Positions 45,930 through 53,440 of a stretch of DNA of 64,000 bases are shown here, piece after piece. The notes beneath the pieces are model-generated. The model did not search any database, had not been told where the DNA came from, and was given only the letters and a program-made list of their open reading frames with translations. A program made the translations under genes and the position numbers. Source of the DNA: Streptomyces sp. DSM 15324 (GTDB lineage: Bacteria; Actinomycetota; Actinomycetes; Streptomycetales; Streptomycetaceae); the NCBI RefSeq assembly GCF_001514285.1, contig NZ_KQ949025.1:251571-315570 (forward strand), read 5' to 3'. Each line of letters opens with the position of its first letter. Within the stretch, counting starts at the first letter, position 1.

Positions 45930-48028
45930 CGGAGCAGCCCACCAGCTACGAACGCCCCCAGGGCGTCGACCCCACGGAAGCCCGCGGGGCGCTCCTGCAT
46001 ACCCAGGCCCCGGACGCCTCGGACGCCTTACCTCCCGCCGCCTCCCAGGGCCGCGCGGAGGACGGCCCTGGCACCACCGCGTCATGTGCCACCAGCGGGA
46101 AGGGCAGCAAGGGAAACAAGAGTGCCCAGGGAACGCATCCGGCCGGTTCACAGGCCGAGCACTCACAGCCGGCGACCGGAGCCGAACCCGACAGCCACCG
46201 GCCGCGTCCGGCGCCCGAGTCGATCCCGGCCCAGCCGGGCGGTGACATGCGCTCCGAACGCCGTACGGGGCAAGGGGTGACGCCCGGACGTCCCACGCCG
46301 ATGCGCCGGGACGGCGACCGGCTGCGCTTCGTCGGCGCCGCCACCCGGCGGATCGCCCGCGGTCTGGACCTCGACGAGATCGTGATGGGGCTGTGCCGGG
46401 CCACCGTGCCGACCTTCTCCGACGCGATCCTCGTCTACCTGCGCGATCCGCTGCCGGTCGGCGACGAGCGCCCGGTGGCCGACCGCGTCATGCTGCGGCT
46501 GCGGCGCACCGACCGCATCCCGGAGGAGCGCGACACCGAGACCGGCTTCGCCGCGCTCGCCCTGCCGCCTCCGGAACCCTCCGAGCTGAACGCCGAGTTG
46601 TCCTCCGCGATCGCCGAACTGTGCGAGGTACGGCCCGGCGGGGCGCTCGCGGAGGTGCTGCGCGGGGTGCGCCCGGTGTTCGCCGACAGCCCGGCCGCCC
46701 GTGCCGCGCTGCCGGAACTCCTCGGCGAGGACAGCACCTTGGTCGTCCCGGGCGGCCAGCGGGCCATCCTGGCCCCGCTGCGGGGCCGCCGCCGGGTGAT
46801 CGGCGCGGCGGTCTTCCTGCGCCGCCCGGAGCGCTTCCCGTTCGAGAACGACGACCTGCTGGTCGCCGCCCAGCTGGCCACGCACAGCGCGCTCGGCATC
46901 GACAAGGCGGTGCTGTACGACCGCGAGGCGTACATCGCCGACGAACTCCAGCGCACGATGCTGCCGGAGCATCTGCCCCGGCCCACCGGCGTACGGCTCG
47001 CCTCGCGCTATCTGCCGGCGGCCGAGACCGCGCGGGTGGGCGGCGACTGGTACGACGCGATCCCGCTGCCCGGCAGCCGGGTGGCGCTGGTCGTCGGCGA
47101 TGTCATGGGGCACTCGATGACCTCGGCCGCGATCATGGGCCAGCTGCGGACGACCGCCCAGACCCTCGCGGGGCTGGATCTGCCGCCGCAGGAGGTCCTG
47201 CACCACCTCGACGAACAGGCGCAGCGGCTCGGCTCCGACCGCATGGCGACCTGTCTGTACGCCGTCTACGACCCGGTCTCGCACCGCATCACCATCGCCA
47301 ACGCCGGCCATCCGCCGCCGGTCCTGCTGCACCTGGGCGGCCGTGCCGAGGTGCTGCGGGTGCCGCCGGGGGCGCCGATCGGCGTGGGCGGGGTGGACTT
47401 CGAGGCGGTGGAGCTGGACGCACCGGCCGGGGCGACGCTGCTGCTGTACACCGACGGCCTGGTGGAGTCCCGGCTGCGGGACGTGGCGACCGGGATAGAG
47501 CAGTTGCGGGAGAAGCTGGCCGCGACCGCCCAGCTCACGGGACCCGATCACCCGCCGCCGCTGGAGGCGTTGTGCGACGAGGTGCTCGACATGCTCGGGC
47601 CGGGCGACCGGGACGACGACATCGCGCTGCTCGCCGCCCGCTTCGACGGGATCGCGCCGAGCGATGTGGCGTACTGGTTCCTGGAGCCCGAGGACGCGGC
47701 ACCGGGCCGGGCCCGGCGGCTGGCCCGGCGGGCGCTGTCCCGGTGGGGCATGGAGGATCTGAGCGACTCCGTGGAGCTGCTGGTGAGCGAGGTGGTCACC
47801 AATGCGGTGCGGTATGCCTCCCGGCCGGTGACCCTGCGGCTGCTGCGGACCGATGTGCTGCGGTGCGAGGTCGGCGACGACGTGCCTCAGTTGCCGCGGC
47901 TGCGGCAGGCCCGGGCCACCGATGAGGGCGGTCGCGGGCTGTATCTGGTCAACCGGCTGGCCCGGCGGTGGGGGGCCACGCGGCTCAGCACCGGCAAGGT
48001 GGTGTGGTTCGAGCTGAACCGGTCGTAG
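45926..48028 (+). CDS. GAF-SpoIIE (PP2C) phosphatase fused to anti-sigma-type ATPase domain
   Basis: A protein of about 700 residues. The first ~120 are Pro/Ser-rich and disordered. A GAF-like sensor follows at ~135-340 (RFVGAATRRIARGLDLDEIVMGLCRATVPTFSDA). The PP2C/SpoIIE domain at ~355-580 has ELQRTMLPEHLPRPTGV, VGGDWYDAIPLPG, VVGDVMGHSMTSAA, NAGHPPPVL and LYTDGLVES. The C-terminal HATPase_c_2 at ~590-700 has VELLVSEVVTNAVRYA and DEGGRGLYLV. It lacks the PAS domains of the related protein at 17.6-20.2 kb. The start is taken as GTG 45926 because of the GTGA overlap; GTG 45884 is an alternative. Likely acts on an anti-anti-sigma partner. Confidence 0.92.
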   Translation: MTEQPTSYERPQGVDPTEARGALLHTQAPDASDALPPAASQGRAEDGPGTTASCATSGKGSKGNKSAQGTHPAGSQAEHSQPATGAEPDSHRPRPAPESIPAQPGGDMRSERRTGQGVTPGRPTPMRRDGDRLRFVGAATRRIARGLDLDEIVMGLCRATVPTFSDAILVYLRDPLPVGDERPVADRVMLRLRRTDRIPEERDTETGFAALALPPPEPSELNAELSSAIAELCEVRPGGALAEVLRGVRPVFADSPAARAALPELLGEDSTLVVPGGQRAILAPLRGRRRVIGAAVFLRRPERFPFENDDLLVAAQLATHSALGIDKAVLYDREAYIADELQRTMLPEHLPRPTGVRLASRYLPAAETARVGGDWYDAIPLPGSRVALVVGDVMGHSMTSAAIMGQLRTTAQTLAGLDLPPQEVLHHLDEQAQRLGSDRMATCLYAVYDPVSHRITIANAGHPPPVLLHLGGRAEVLRVPPGAPIGVGGVDFEAVELDAPAGATLLLYTDGLVESRLRDVATGIEQLREKLAATAQLTGPDHPPPLEALCDEVLDMLGPGDRDDDIALLAARFDGIAPSDVAYWFLEPEDAAPGRARRLARRALSRWGMEDLSDSVELLVSEVVTNAVRYASRPVTLRLLRTDVLRCEVGDDVPQLPRLRQARATDEGGRGLYLVNRLARRWGATRLSTGKVVWFELNRS

Positions 48029-48037
48029 GTGGAGTAC

Positions 48038-48075
48038 GAGAGAGGGCGCCCGGCGTGTGCCGGGCGCCCTCTCTT
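48038..48075. terminator. Bidirectional hairpin between phosphatase and PBP genes
   Basis: AGAGAGGGCGCCCGGC (48039-48054), loop GTGT, and GCCGGGCGCCCTCTCT (48059-48074): a perfect 16-bp stem between converging genes. Confidence 0.93.
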
Positions 48076-48082
48076 CGTGTGC

Positions 48083-50572
48083 CTACTGGCCGCTGCCGCT
48101 CAAGGGGTCCGTCGGGTCCGTCGGGTCCGCTGTCGGTTCGTCCGAGGCCGGTGGCGTGGTGGCGCCGCCGGTCGGTTCGTTGGGCGACGGCGTGCTCGTG
48201 GGGGTGTTGTTCGGCGACGGTTGCGCGGTCGTGGGCTTGCTCGTCGGGGTGTTCGTGGCCGTGGGGGTGTCGGAGGGGCTCGGGCTCGACGAGGGGGACG
48301 CCGTCGGCGACGGGGAGGCCGTCTGGACCGCCGCGCCCTGCTTGGTCTCCAGGTCGAACTTGGTGACCTTGGTGGAGACGCCGAAGGTGTACGCCGCCCA
48401 GATCTGCGCCGGGAAGCCACCACCGTTGATACGGCCCTCGACCGTGGTCAGGCCCGTGGTCGCGCCGGTCAGGGTGACCTGGGCGCCCGTCTTGGCCTTC
48501 TCGCCGAACAGTCCGACCGAGGTCACCAGGTCGGGGGTGTAGCCGGTGAACCACGCCGACTTGTTGCTGTCGGAGGTACCCGTCTTGCCGGCCACCTTCT
48601 GGCCCTTGCGCAGCGGGTTGTCCCGTACGGACTTCTTGGCCGTACCGTCGTCGACCACACCGGTGAGGACCGAGGTGACCGAGTCGGCGGCCTCCCGGTC
48701 GATGACCTGCTCACCGATGGGATCGGTGTGCTTGAAGGACGGGTAGTCGCTGTTCGTCGCCGACTTGATCAGCGCCGGGGTGACCTTCTTGCCGTGGTTG
48801 TCGAGCGTGGCGTAGACGCCGGCCATCTGCAGGGGGCTCGCGCCCATGGTGCCGAGGGTCTGGGCCGGCACCGGCTTCAGGTCCTTGGTGTCCATGCCGA
48901 GGTCCTTCGCGACCTTCAGCACCTTGTCCATGCCGACGTCGACACCCATCTGTGCGAAGACGGAGTTGATGGACTTGTTCAGCGCCGTCTGCACGGTGAC
49001 GTCGCCGTAGTCCTGGTCGTCCTCGTTCTCCGGGGCGAAGCCGATGTCGCTGCCGACGACCGGGCGCTTGCTGGTGCCGTCGTAGAGCGTGTTGGCGGTG
49101 ATGTCGTCGCCGTCCTGCGTCTTGGCGTTCTCGTCGAAGGCCGCGGCGAGGATCACCGGCTTGAAGGTGGAGGCCGGCTGGTAGTCGGTGCGGGTGGCGT
49201 TGTTCACGTAGTGCTCGGTGTAGCCCTTGCCGCCGTACATCGCCACCACGGCGCCCGTCTTGGGGTCCACCGAGACCGCGCCGGCCTGGACGTCACCGTC
49301 GACCGGGCGCTTCTTCGGGTCGAGCTTGCTGGTCAGCTGTTCCTTGACCGCCGTCTCGAGCGCCTTCTGCTTCTTCTTGTCGATGTTCAGCTCGATGTTC
49401 CAGCCGCCCTTCTTGACCAGGGCGGCGGCGGACTCGAAATCGCTGGCGATCCCCGTGGCGACGAGCTGCTTGGCGAGTTCGACGTTGGCCGCGTACACCA
49501 GGTAGCCGGTCTGGCCCTCCTGGCCGGGTGCGGCCTTCGGCGCCAGGGGCTCCGGGAACGTCATCTTCTCGCGCTCGCTCTTGTCGAGCCACTTCTGCTT
49601 GACCATGTTGTCGAGGACGTAGTTCCAGCGGTTCTTGACCAGCCGCTTGCCGGTGTCGGTGGCGACGGCCCAGTCGTACTGGCTCGGGGCCTGGAGCAGC
49701 GCGGCGAGGTAGGCGCCCTGCTGGACGTTGAGCTCGTCGGCGTCGACGCGGTAGTAGGCCTGGGCCGCGGCCTGGATGCCGTAGGCGCCGCGGCCGTAGT
49801 AGCTGGTGTTGAGGTAGCCGGCCAGGATGTAGTCCTTGCCCTTTTCCCGGTCCAGCTTGAGCGAGATGATCAGTTCCTTCAGCTTGCGCGTGACGGTCTG
49901 TTCCTGGCTCAGGTAGTAGTTCTTGACGTACTGCTGGGTGATCGTCGAACCGCCCTGCGCGCCCTTGCCCATGAGGGTGTTGAGGATGCCTCGGGTGGTG
50001 CCCTTCAGGTCGACGCCGGAGTCGTTGTAGAAGGTCTTGTTCTCGGCGGCGACGAACGTGTGCTGGACGGCCTTGGGGACCTTGGCGAGGTCGACGTTCT
50101 CCCGGTTGACGTCACCGTCGCGGGTGGCTATCGAGCCGTCCGCGTACTTGTAGACGTTGCTCTGGAGCTTGGCGTCGGGGTTGCCTGCGGGGATGGGCGT
50201 GCTGACGTACAGCCAGACGAGGGCGCCGACGACGGCCGTGGTCATGAGGAGGAACGCGCCGAGGATCTTCTTCCAGGTGAAGATCCTGCGTATGAGGCTC
50301 TTGTCCTTCTTGCCGCCTCTGCCGCCCTTGGCGGCCTTGACGCCACGGCCGCCCTTCTTCCCGGCGGCGGCCCTGCGCGCGGCCGCGCGGCCGCCGGGTG
50401 CGGGAGCGCCGGCGGCGTCGGGGGTCTCGGTCGTCTCGGGGGCTTCGGGGGCCTCCACGGCCGATCGCGACGCGCCGTGCGACGGCGGGGCCTCCCTCCG
50501 CGGGGAGCGGTTCTTGGGCGCCGCGCGACGGCCACCGCTCTGCCGCGCTCGTCTCTCGTCCGCTCGTCCCAT
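48083..50572 (-). CDS. Class A penicillin-binding protein (transglycosylase/transpeptidase)
   Basis: Bifunctional peptidoglycan synthase of 829 residues. A basic, Ala/Gly/Pro-rich cytoplasmic tail precedes one membrane helix (~103-123). The GT51 domain (~135-320) has FVAAENKTFYNDSGVD, with catalytic Glu177 and Asn where many homologues have Asp, then GGSTITQQYVKN and REKGKDYILAGYLN. The transpeptidase (~400-740) has the SxxK motif STFK near residue 470, SINS (SxN) and KTGT near 663. The C-terminus after ~750 is a long Pro/Ser/Thr-rich tail (PSPTASPSSSPSPS). ATG at 50570-50572. It works with uppS-derived lipid II precursors in wall growth. Confidence 0.96.
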   Translation of the reverse strand: MGRADERRARQSGGRRAAPKNRSPRREAPPSHGASRSAVEAPEAPETTETPDAAGAPAPGGRAAARRAAAGKKGGRGVKAAKGGRGGKKDKSLIRRIFTWKKILGAFLLMTTAVVGALVWLYVSTPIPAGNPDAKLQSNVYKYADGSIATRDGDVNRENVDLAKVPKAVQHTFVAAENKTFYNDSGVDLKGTTRGILNTLMGKGAQGGSTITQQYVKNYYLSQEQTVTRKLKELIISLKLDREKGKDYILAGYLNTSYYGRGAYGIQAAAQAYYRVDADELNVQQGAYLAALLQAPSQYDWAVATDTGKRLVKNRWNYVLDNMVKQKWLDKSEREKMTFPEPLAPKAAPGQEGQTGYLVYAANVELAKQLVATGIASDFESAAALVKKGGWNIELNIDKKKQKALETAVKEQLTSKLDPKKRPVDGDVQAGAVSVDPKTGAVVAMYGGKGYTEHYVNNATRTDYQPASTFKPVILAAAFDENAKTQDGDDITANTLYDGTSKRPVVGSDIGFAPENEDDQDYGDVTVQTALNKSINSVFAQMGVDVGMDKVLKVAKDLGMDTKDLKPVPAQTLGTMGASPLQMAGVYATLDNHGKKVTPALIKSATNSDYPSFKHTDPIGEQVIDREAADSVTSVLTGVVDDGTAKKSVRDNPLRKGQKVAGKTGTSDSNKSAWFTGYTPDLVTSVGLFGEKAKTGAQVTLTGATTGLTTVEGRINGGGFPAQIWAAYTFGVSTKVTKFDLETKQGAAVQTASPSPTASPSSSPSPSDTPTATNTPTSKPTTAQPSPNNTPTSTPSPNEPTGGATTPPASDEPTADPTDPTDPLSGSGQ

Positions 50573-50601
50573 GAGTCCGCTCGCTCCGCTTCGTACTCGG
50601 T

Positions 50602-50617
50602 AGTCACACCCGTGACT
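50602..50617. promoter_or_regulatory. Inverted repeat upstream of the PBP gene
   Basis: AGTCAC (50602-50607), ACCC, GTGACT (50612-50617), about 30 bases before the PBP start: perfect 6-bp arms, a possible operator. The rest of the 288-base divergent region, apart from the palindrome at 50778, shows no clear feature. Confidence 0.4.
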
Positions 50618-50777
50618 GGAGGCAGGTCAGCTCAGAAAGCTAACACCGTCGACTGTGCCGACGAGGCCTCGGTCCGGCGTTCGGAGGGGGTGAGAATCAG
50701 CACCCCACCGGGAAACCGGCACACCACGTCACCTCGTTCGACGACTGGAACGCTCCGGGGGTTGCCAATCGCTCATA

Positions 50778-50791
50778 AAGTGATATCACTT
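50778..50791 (+). promoter_or_regulatory. Perfect 14-bp palindrome AAGTGATATCACTT before the SPFH gene
   Basis: AAGTGATATCACTT is its own reverse complement. It is A+T-rich in a very GC-rich genome, lies 69 bases before the SPFH start, and overlaps a possible -10 (TATCAC, 16 bases after TTGCCA). This is the position expected for a repressor site. Confidence 0.7.
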
Positions 50792-50860
50792 AGCTAGACC
50801 GATGCTTACGCGTGGCCGGTGCGAACCTGGCCATGCCTGTACAAACGGGGGGAATCACCC

Positions 50861-51805
50861 ATGACCACAGCTCCTCTCTCCACGGAGAGTTCCTCGGACC
50901 TCGCGCCCGCCCTGCCCGCGCCACACGTCAAGGAGTTCCCGGCCCACAGCGTGGGCGGCGGGTTCGCGCTGCTCGCCGGGCTGGTCGGACTGCTGGCGGG
51001 CGGCGGCATGATCGCCGCCGCGACCACGGTGACCGCGACCGGCGGCAAGGCCGCGCTGATCGTCGGCGGCATCCTCATAGGCCTCGCCGCGTTCCTGTCG
51101 ATGTGCGGGCTGAACACGGTGGCGCCGGGCGAGGCCCGCGTGGTCCAGCTCTTCGGCCGCTACCGGGGCACCATCCGGGAGGACGGGCTGCGCTGGGTGA
51201 ACCCCTTCACCTCGCGGGAGAAGATCTCCACCCGGGTGCGCAACCACGAGACGGCCGTCCTCAAGGTCAACGACGCCTACGGCAACCCGATCGAGCTCGC
51301 CGCGGTGGTGGTGTGGCGGGTGCAGGACACCGCGCAGGCCGTCTTCGAGGTGGACGACTTCCTGGAGTTCGTCTCCACCCAGACCGAGGCGGCGGTGCGG
51401 CACATCGCCATCGAGTACCCCTACGACTCCCACGACGAGGAAGGGCTCTCGCTGCGCGGCAACGCCGAGGAGATCACCGAGAAGCTCGCGGCGGAGCTGC
51501 ACGCGCGCGTGGAGGCGGCCGGCGTACAGATCATCGAGTCCCGGTTCACGCATCTCGCGTACGCTCCGGAGATCGCCTCGGCGATGCTCCAGCGGCAGCA
51601 GGCGGGCGCGGTGGTCGCGGCGCGGCGGGAGATCGTGGACGGGGCCGTCGGGATGGTCGAGGCGGCGCTCACCCGGATCGCCGAGCAGGACATCGTGGAA
51701 CTGGACGAGGAGCGCAAGGCGGCGATGGTGTCCAACCTGATGGTGGTGCTGTGCGGGGACCGGGCGCCGCAGCCCGTGCTCAACACGGGGACCCTGTACC
51801 AGTGA
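50861..51805 (+). CDS. SPFH/Band-7 (prohibitin/stomatin-like) membrane protein
   Basis: A 314-residue protein. Two N-terminal hydrophobic segments (residues ~38-62 and 66-85) precede the SPFH domain: GLNTVAPGEARVVQLFGRYRGTIREDGLRWVNPF, KVNDAYGNPIELAAVVVWRVQDTAQAVFEVDDF, then a helical flotillin-like stalk (EEITEKLAAELHARVEAAGVQIIESRFTHLAYAPEIASAMLQRQQAGAVV). SPFH proteins form large membrane scaffolds. ATG at 50861 follows GGGGGGA. The stop overlaps the next gene (GTGA). Confidence 0.93.
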   Translation: MTTAPLSTESSSDLAPALPAPHVKEFPAHSVGGGFALLAGLVGLLAGGGMIAAATTVTATGGKAALIVGGILIGLAAFLSMCGLNTVAPGEARVVQLFGRYRGTIREDGLRWVNPFTSREKISTRVRNHETAVLKVNDAYGNPIELAAVVVWRVQDTAQAVFEVDDFLEFVSTQTEAAVRHIAIEYPYDSHDEEGLSLRGNAEEITEKLAAELHARVEAAGVQIIESRFTHLAYAPEIASAMLQRQQAGAVVAARREIVDGAVGMVEAALTRIAEQDIVELDEERKAAMVSNLMVVLCGDRAPQPVLNTGTLYQ

Positions 51806-52056
51806 CGGTTCCCTCCGGGGGTTCGACCCCACAGGGCCGGCCGCAGCGCAAGCAGGTGCTGCTGCGGCTGGACCCCACGGTGTACGACGCGCTGGCGCGG
51901 TGGGCCGGGGACGAGCTGCGGTCCGCCAACGCGCAGATCGAGTTCCTGCTGCGCAGGGCCCTCAAGGAGGCCGGGCGACTGCCGGGCGAGGCCGGACCGA
52001 TTCCCCGTCGGGGCCGGCCCCCCGGCGGCTCCGGCCCCAGGCCCCCGTCGGCCTGA
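51802..52056 (+). CDS. Small ribbon-helix-helix protein coupled to the SPFH gene
   Basis: An 84-residue protein. RKQVLLRLDPTVYDALARWAGDELRSANAQIEFLLRRALKEAG is an Arc/HicB-like RHH module, and the C-terminus is Pro/Gly/Arg-rich. The GTG overlaps the SPFH stop (GTGA). The pattern RSANAQIEFLLRRAL is typical of Arc-type proteins encoded beside SPFH genes in Actinobacteria as I recall. It may be a DNA-binding partner or autoregulator, possibly at the upstream palindrome; this is inferred from linkage. Confidence 0.82.
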   Translation: MTVPSGGSTPQGRPQRKQVLLRLDPTVYDALARWAGDELRSANAQIEFLLRRALKEAGRLPGEAGPIPRRGRPPGGSGPRPPSA

Positions 52057-52187
52057 AGGGCCTCGCCCCGCCCGCCCTCGAACTTCCCCCGGGGCACCCC
52101 CCGGAGGGTGCCGGTCGGCTGTGGCAGAACGGTGACAATCAGCCCCCACCTGCGCTCTCCCACCCCGCGCGAGCACCTGCACACTCC

Positions 52188-52221
52188 GTGTATACACACC
52201 GGGTATACACCGCGTGTACAG
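52188..52221 (+). promoter_or_regulatory. PadR-type operator region
   Basis: Palindrome GTGTATACAC (52188-52197) followed by GTATACAC (52203-52210), CGC and GTGTACAG (52214-52221). These TATAC/GTGTA half-sites directly precede the PadR ATG at 52230, as in autoregulated PadR genes controlling exporters. Confidence 0.75.
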
Positions 52222-52229
52222 TCCTTCCC

Positions 52230-52754
52230 ATGTCCATCGGTCACACCCTCCTGGGACTCCTGGAGTCCGGGCCCCGTCACGGTTACGACCTGAAGCGGGC
52301 CTTCGACGAGAAGTTCGGTCACGACCGGCCGCTGCACTACGGCCAGGTCTACTCGACGATGTCGCGCCTGCTGAAGAACGGTCTCGTCGAGGTCGACGGC
52401 ATCGAGGCCGGCGGCGGCCCCGAGCGCAAGCGGTACGCCATCACCGACGCCGGCGTCACCGACGTGGAACGCTGGCTCGCCACGCCCGAGAAGCCCGAGC
52501 CGTACCTTCAGTCGACCCTGTACACGAAGGTCGTCCTCGCCCTGCTGACCGCGCGCGACGCGGCCGACATCCTCGACACCCAGCGGGCCGAGCACCTGCG
52601 CAGCATGCGCATCCTGACCGACCGCAAACGCAAGGGCGATCTGGCGGACCAGCTGATCTGCGACCACGCCCTGTTCCACCTCGAGGCCGACCTGCGCTGG
52701 CTGGAACTCGCCGCCGCGCGCCTCGACAAACTGAAGGCCACGGTGACCGCGTGA
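52230..52754 (+). CDS. PadR-family transcriptional regulator
   Basis: A 174-residue PadR regulator (subfamily with a C-terminal dimerising helix). The winged HTH at residues 3-90 shows HTLLGLLESGPRHGYDLKRAFDEKF, LHYGQVYSTMSRLLKNGLVEVD and ERKRYAITDAG. The C-terminal helix is about residues 110-170. ATG at 52230, just after the operator-like repeats. Its stop overlaps the ABC ATPase GTG (GTGA), so repressor and exporter are one autoregulated operon, a standard drug- or lipid-responsive arrangement. The inducer is unknown. Confidence 0.95.
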   Translation: MSIGHTLLGLLESGPRHGYDLKRAFDEKFGHDRPLHYGQVYSTMSRLLKNGLVEVDGIEAGGGPERKRYAITDAGVTDVERWLATPEKPEPYLQSTLYTKVVLALLTARDAADILDTQRAEHLRSMRILTDRKRKGDLADQLICDHALFHLEADLRWLELAAARLDKLKATVTA

Positions 52755-53440
52755 ACGCTCCCGGGGGATCCCTGCTCGTCGCCGAGGACCTGAAGAAGGC
52801 GTACGGGCCGACCATGGCGCTGGACGGCGCCGAGTTCTCCATCCACCCCGGCGAGGTCGTCGCGGTGATGGGCCCGTCCGGGTCCGGCAAGTCGACGCTG
52901 CTGCACTGCCTCGCCGGCATCGTCACGCCCGACTCCGGTTCGATCCGGTACGACGGCCAGGAGCTCGCGACGATGAACGACGCCCGGCGCAGTCTGCTGC
53001 GGCGCACGGAGTTCGGGTTCGTGTTCCAGTTCGGCCAGCTGGTGCCGGAGCTGACCTGTGTGGAGAACGTGGCGCTGCCGCTGCGGCTGAACGGCACCTC
53101 CCGCAAGCAGGCCGAGCGCACCGCCCTCGGGTGGATGGAGCGGCTGGAGGTCGACGACCTGGCCCGGAAGCGGCCCGGTGAGGTGTCCGGCGGGCAGGGC
53201 CAGCGGGTCGCGGTCGCGCGCTCCCTCGTCACGAGCCCGCGGCTGATCTTCGCCGACGAGCCGACCGGCGCCCTGGACTCGCTCAACGGCGAGCGGGTGA
53301 TGGAGCTGCTCACCGAGGCGGCCCGGTCCGCCAACGCGGCCGTGGTGCTGGTGACGCACGAGGCACGGGTGGCCGCCTACTCCGACCGCGAGATCGTCGT
53401 ACGGGACGGCAAGTCGCGGGACATGGAGCGGGTCGTATGA
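52751..53440 (+). CDS. ABC transporter ATP-binding protein (MacB/LolD type)
   Basis: A 229-residue ATPase. Walker A is GPSGSGKSTLLH, the Q-loop is FVFQFGQLVPELT, the signature is VSGGQGQRVAVAR (GG-Q in place of the common SGGQQQR), Walker B is LIFADEP followed by TGALD, and the switch His is VLVTHEAR. GTG start at 52751. It partners the permease that follows with an ATGA overlap. Confidence 0.96.
   Translation: MNAPGGSLLVAEDLKKAYGPTMALDGAEFSIHPGEVVAVMGPSGSGKSTLLHCLAGIVTPDSGSIRYDGQELATMNDARRSLLRRTEFGFVFQFGQLVPELTCVENVALPLRLNGTSRKQAERTALGWMERLEVDDLARKRPGEVSGGQGQRVAVARSLVTSPRLIFADEPTGALDSLNGERVMELLTEAARSANAAVVLVTHEARVAAYSDREIVVRDGKSRDMERVV

Noticed and set aside
48029..50797. Forward 922-codon ORF
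   Set aside because: Antisense of the class A PBP, which has GT51 and transpeptidase motifs.
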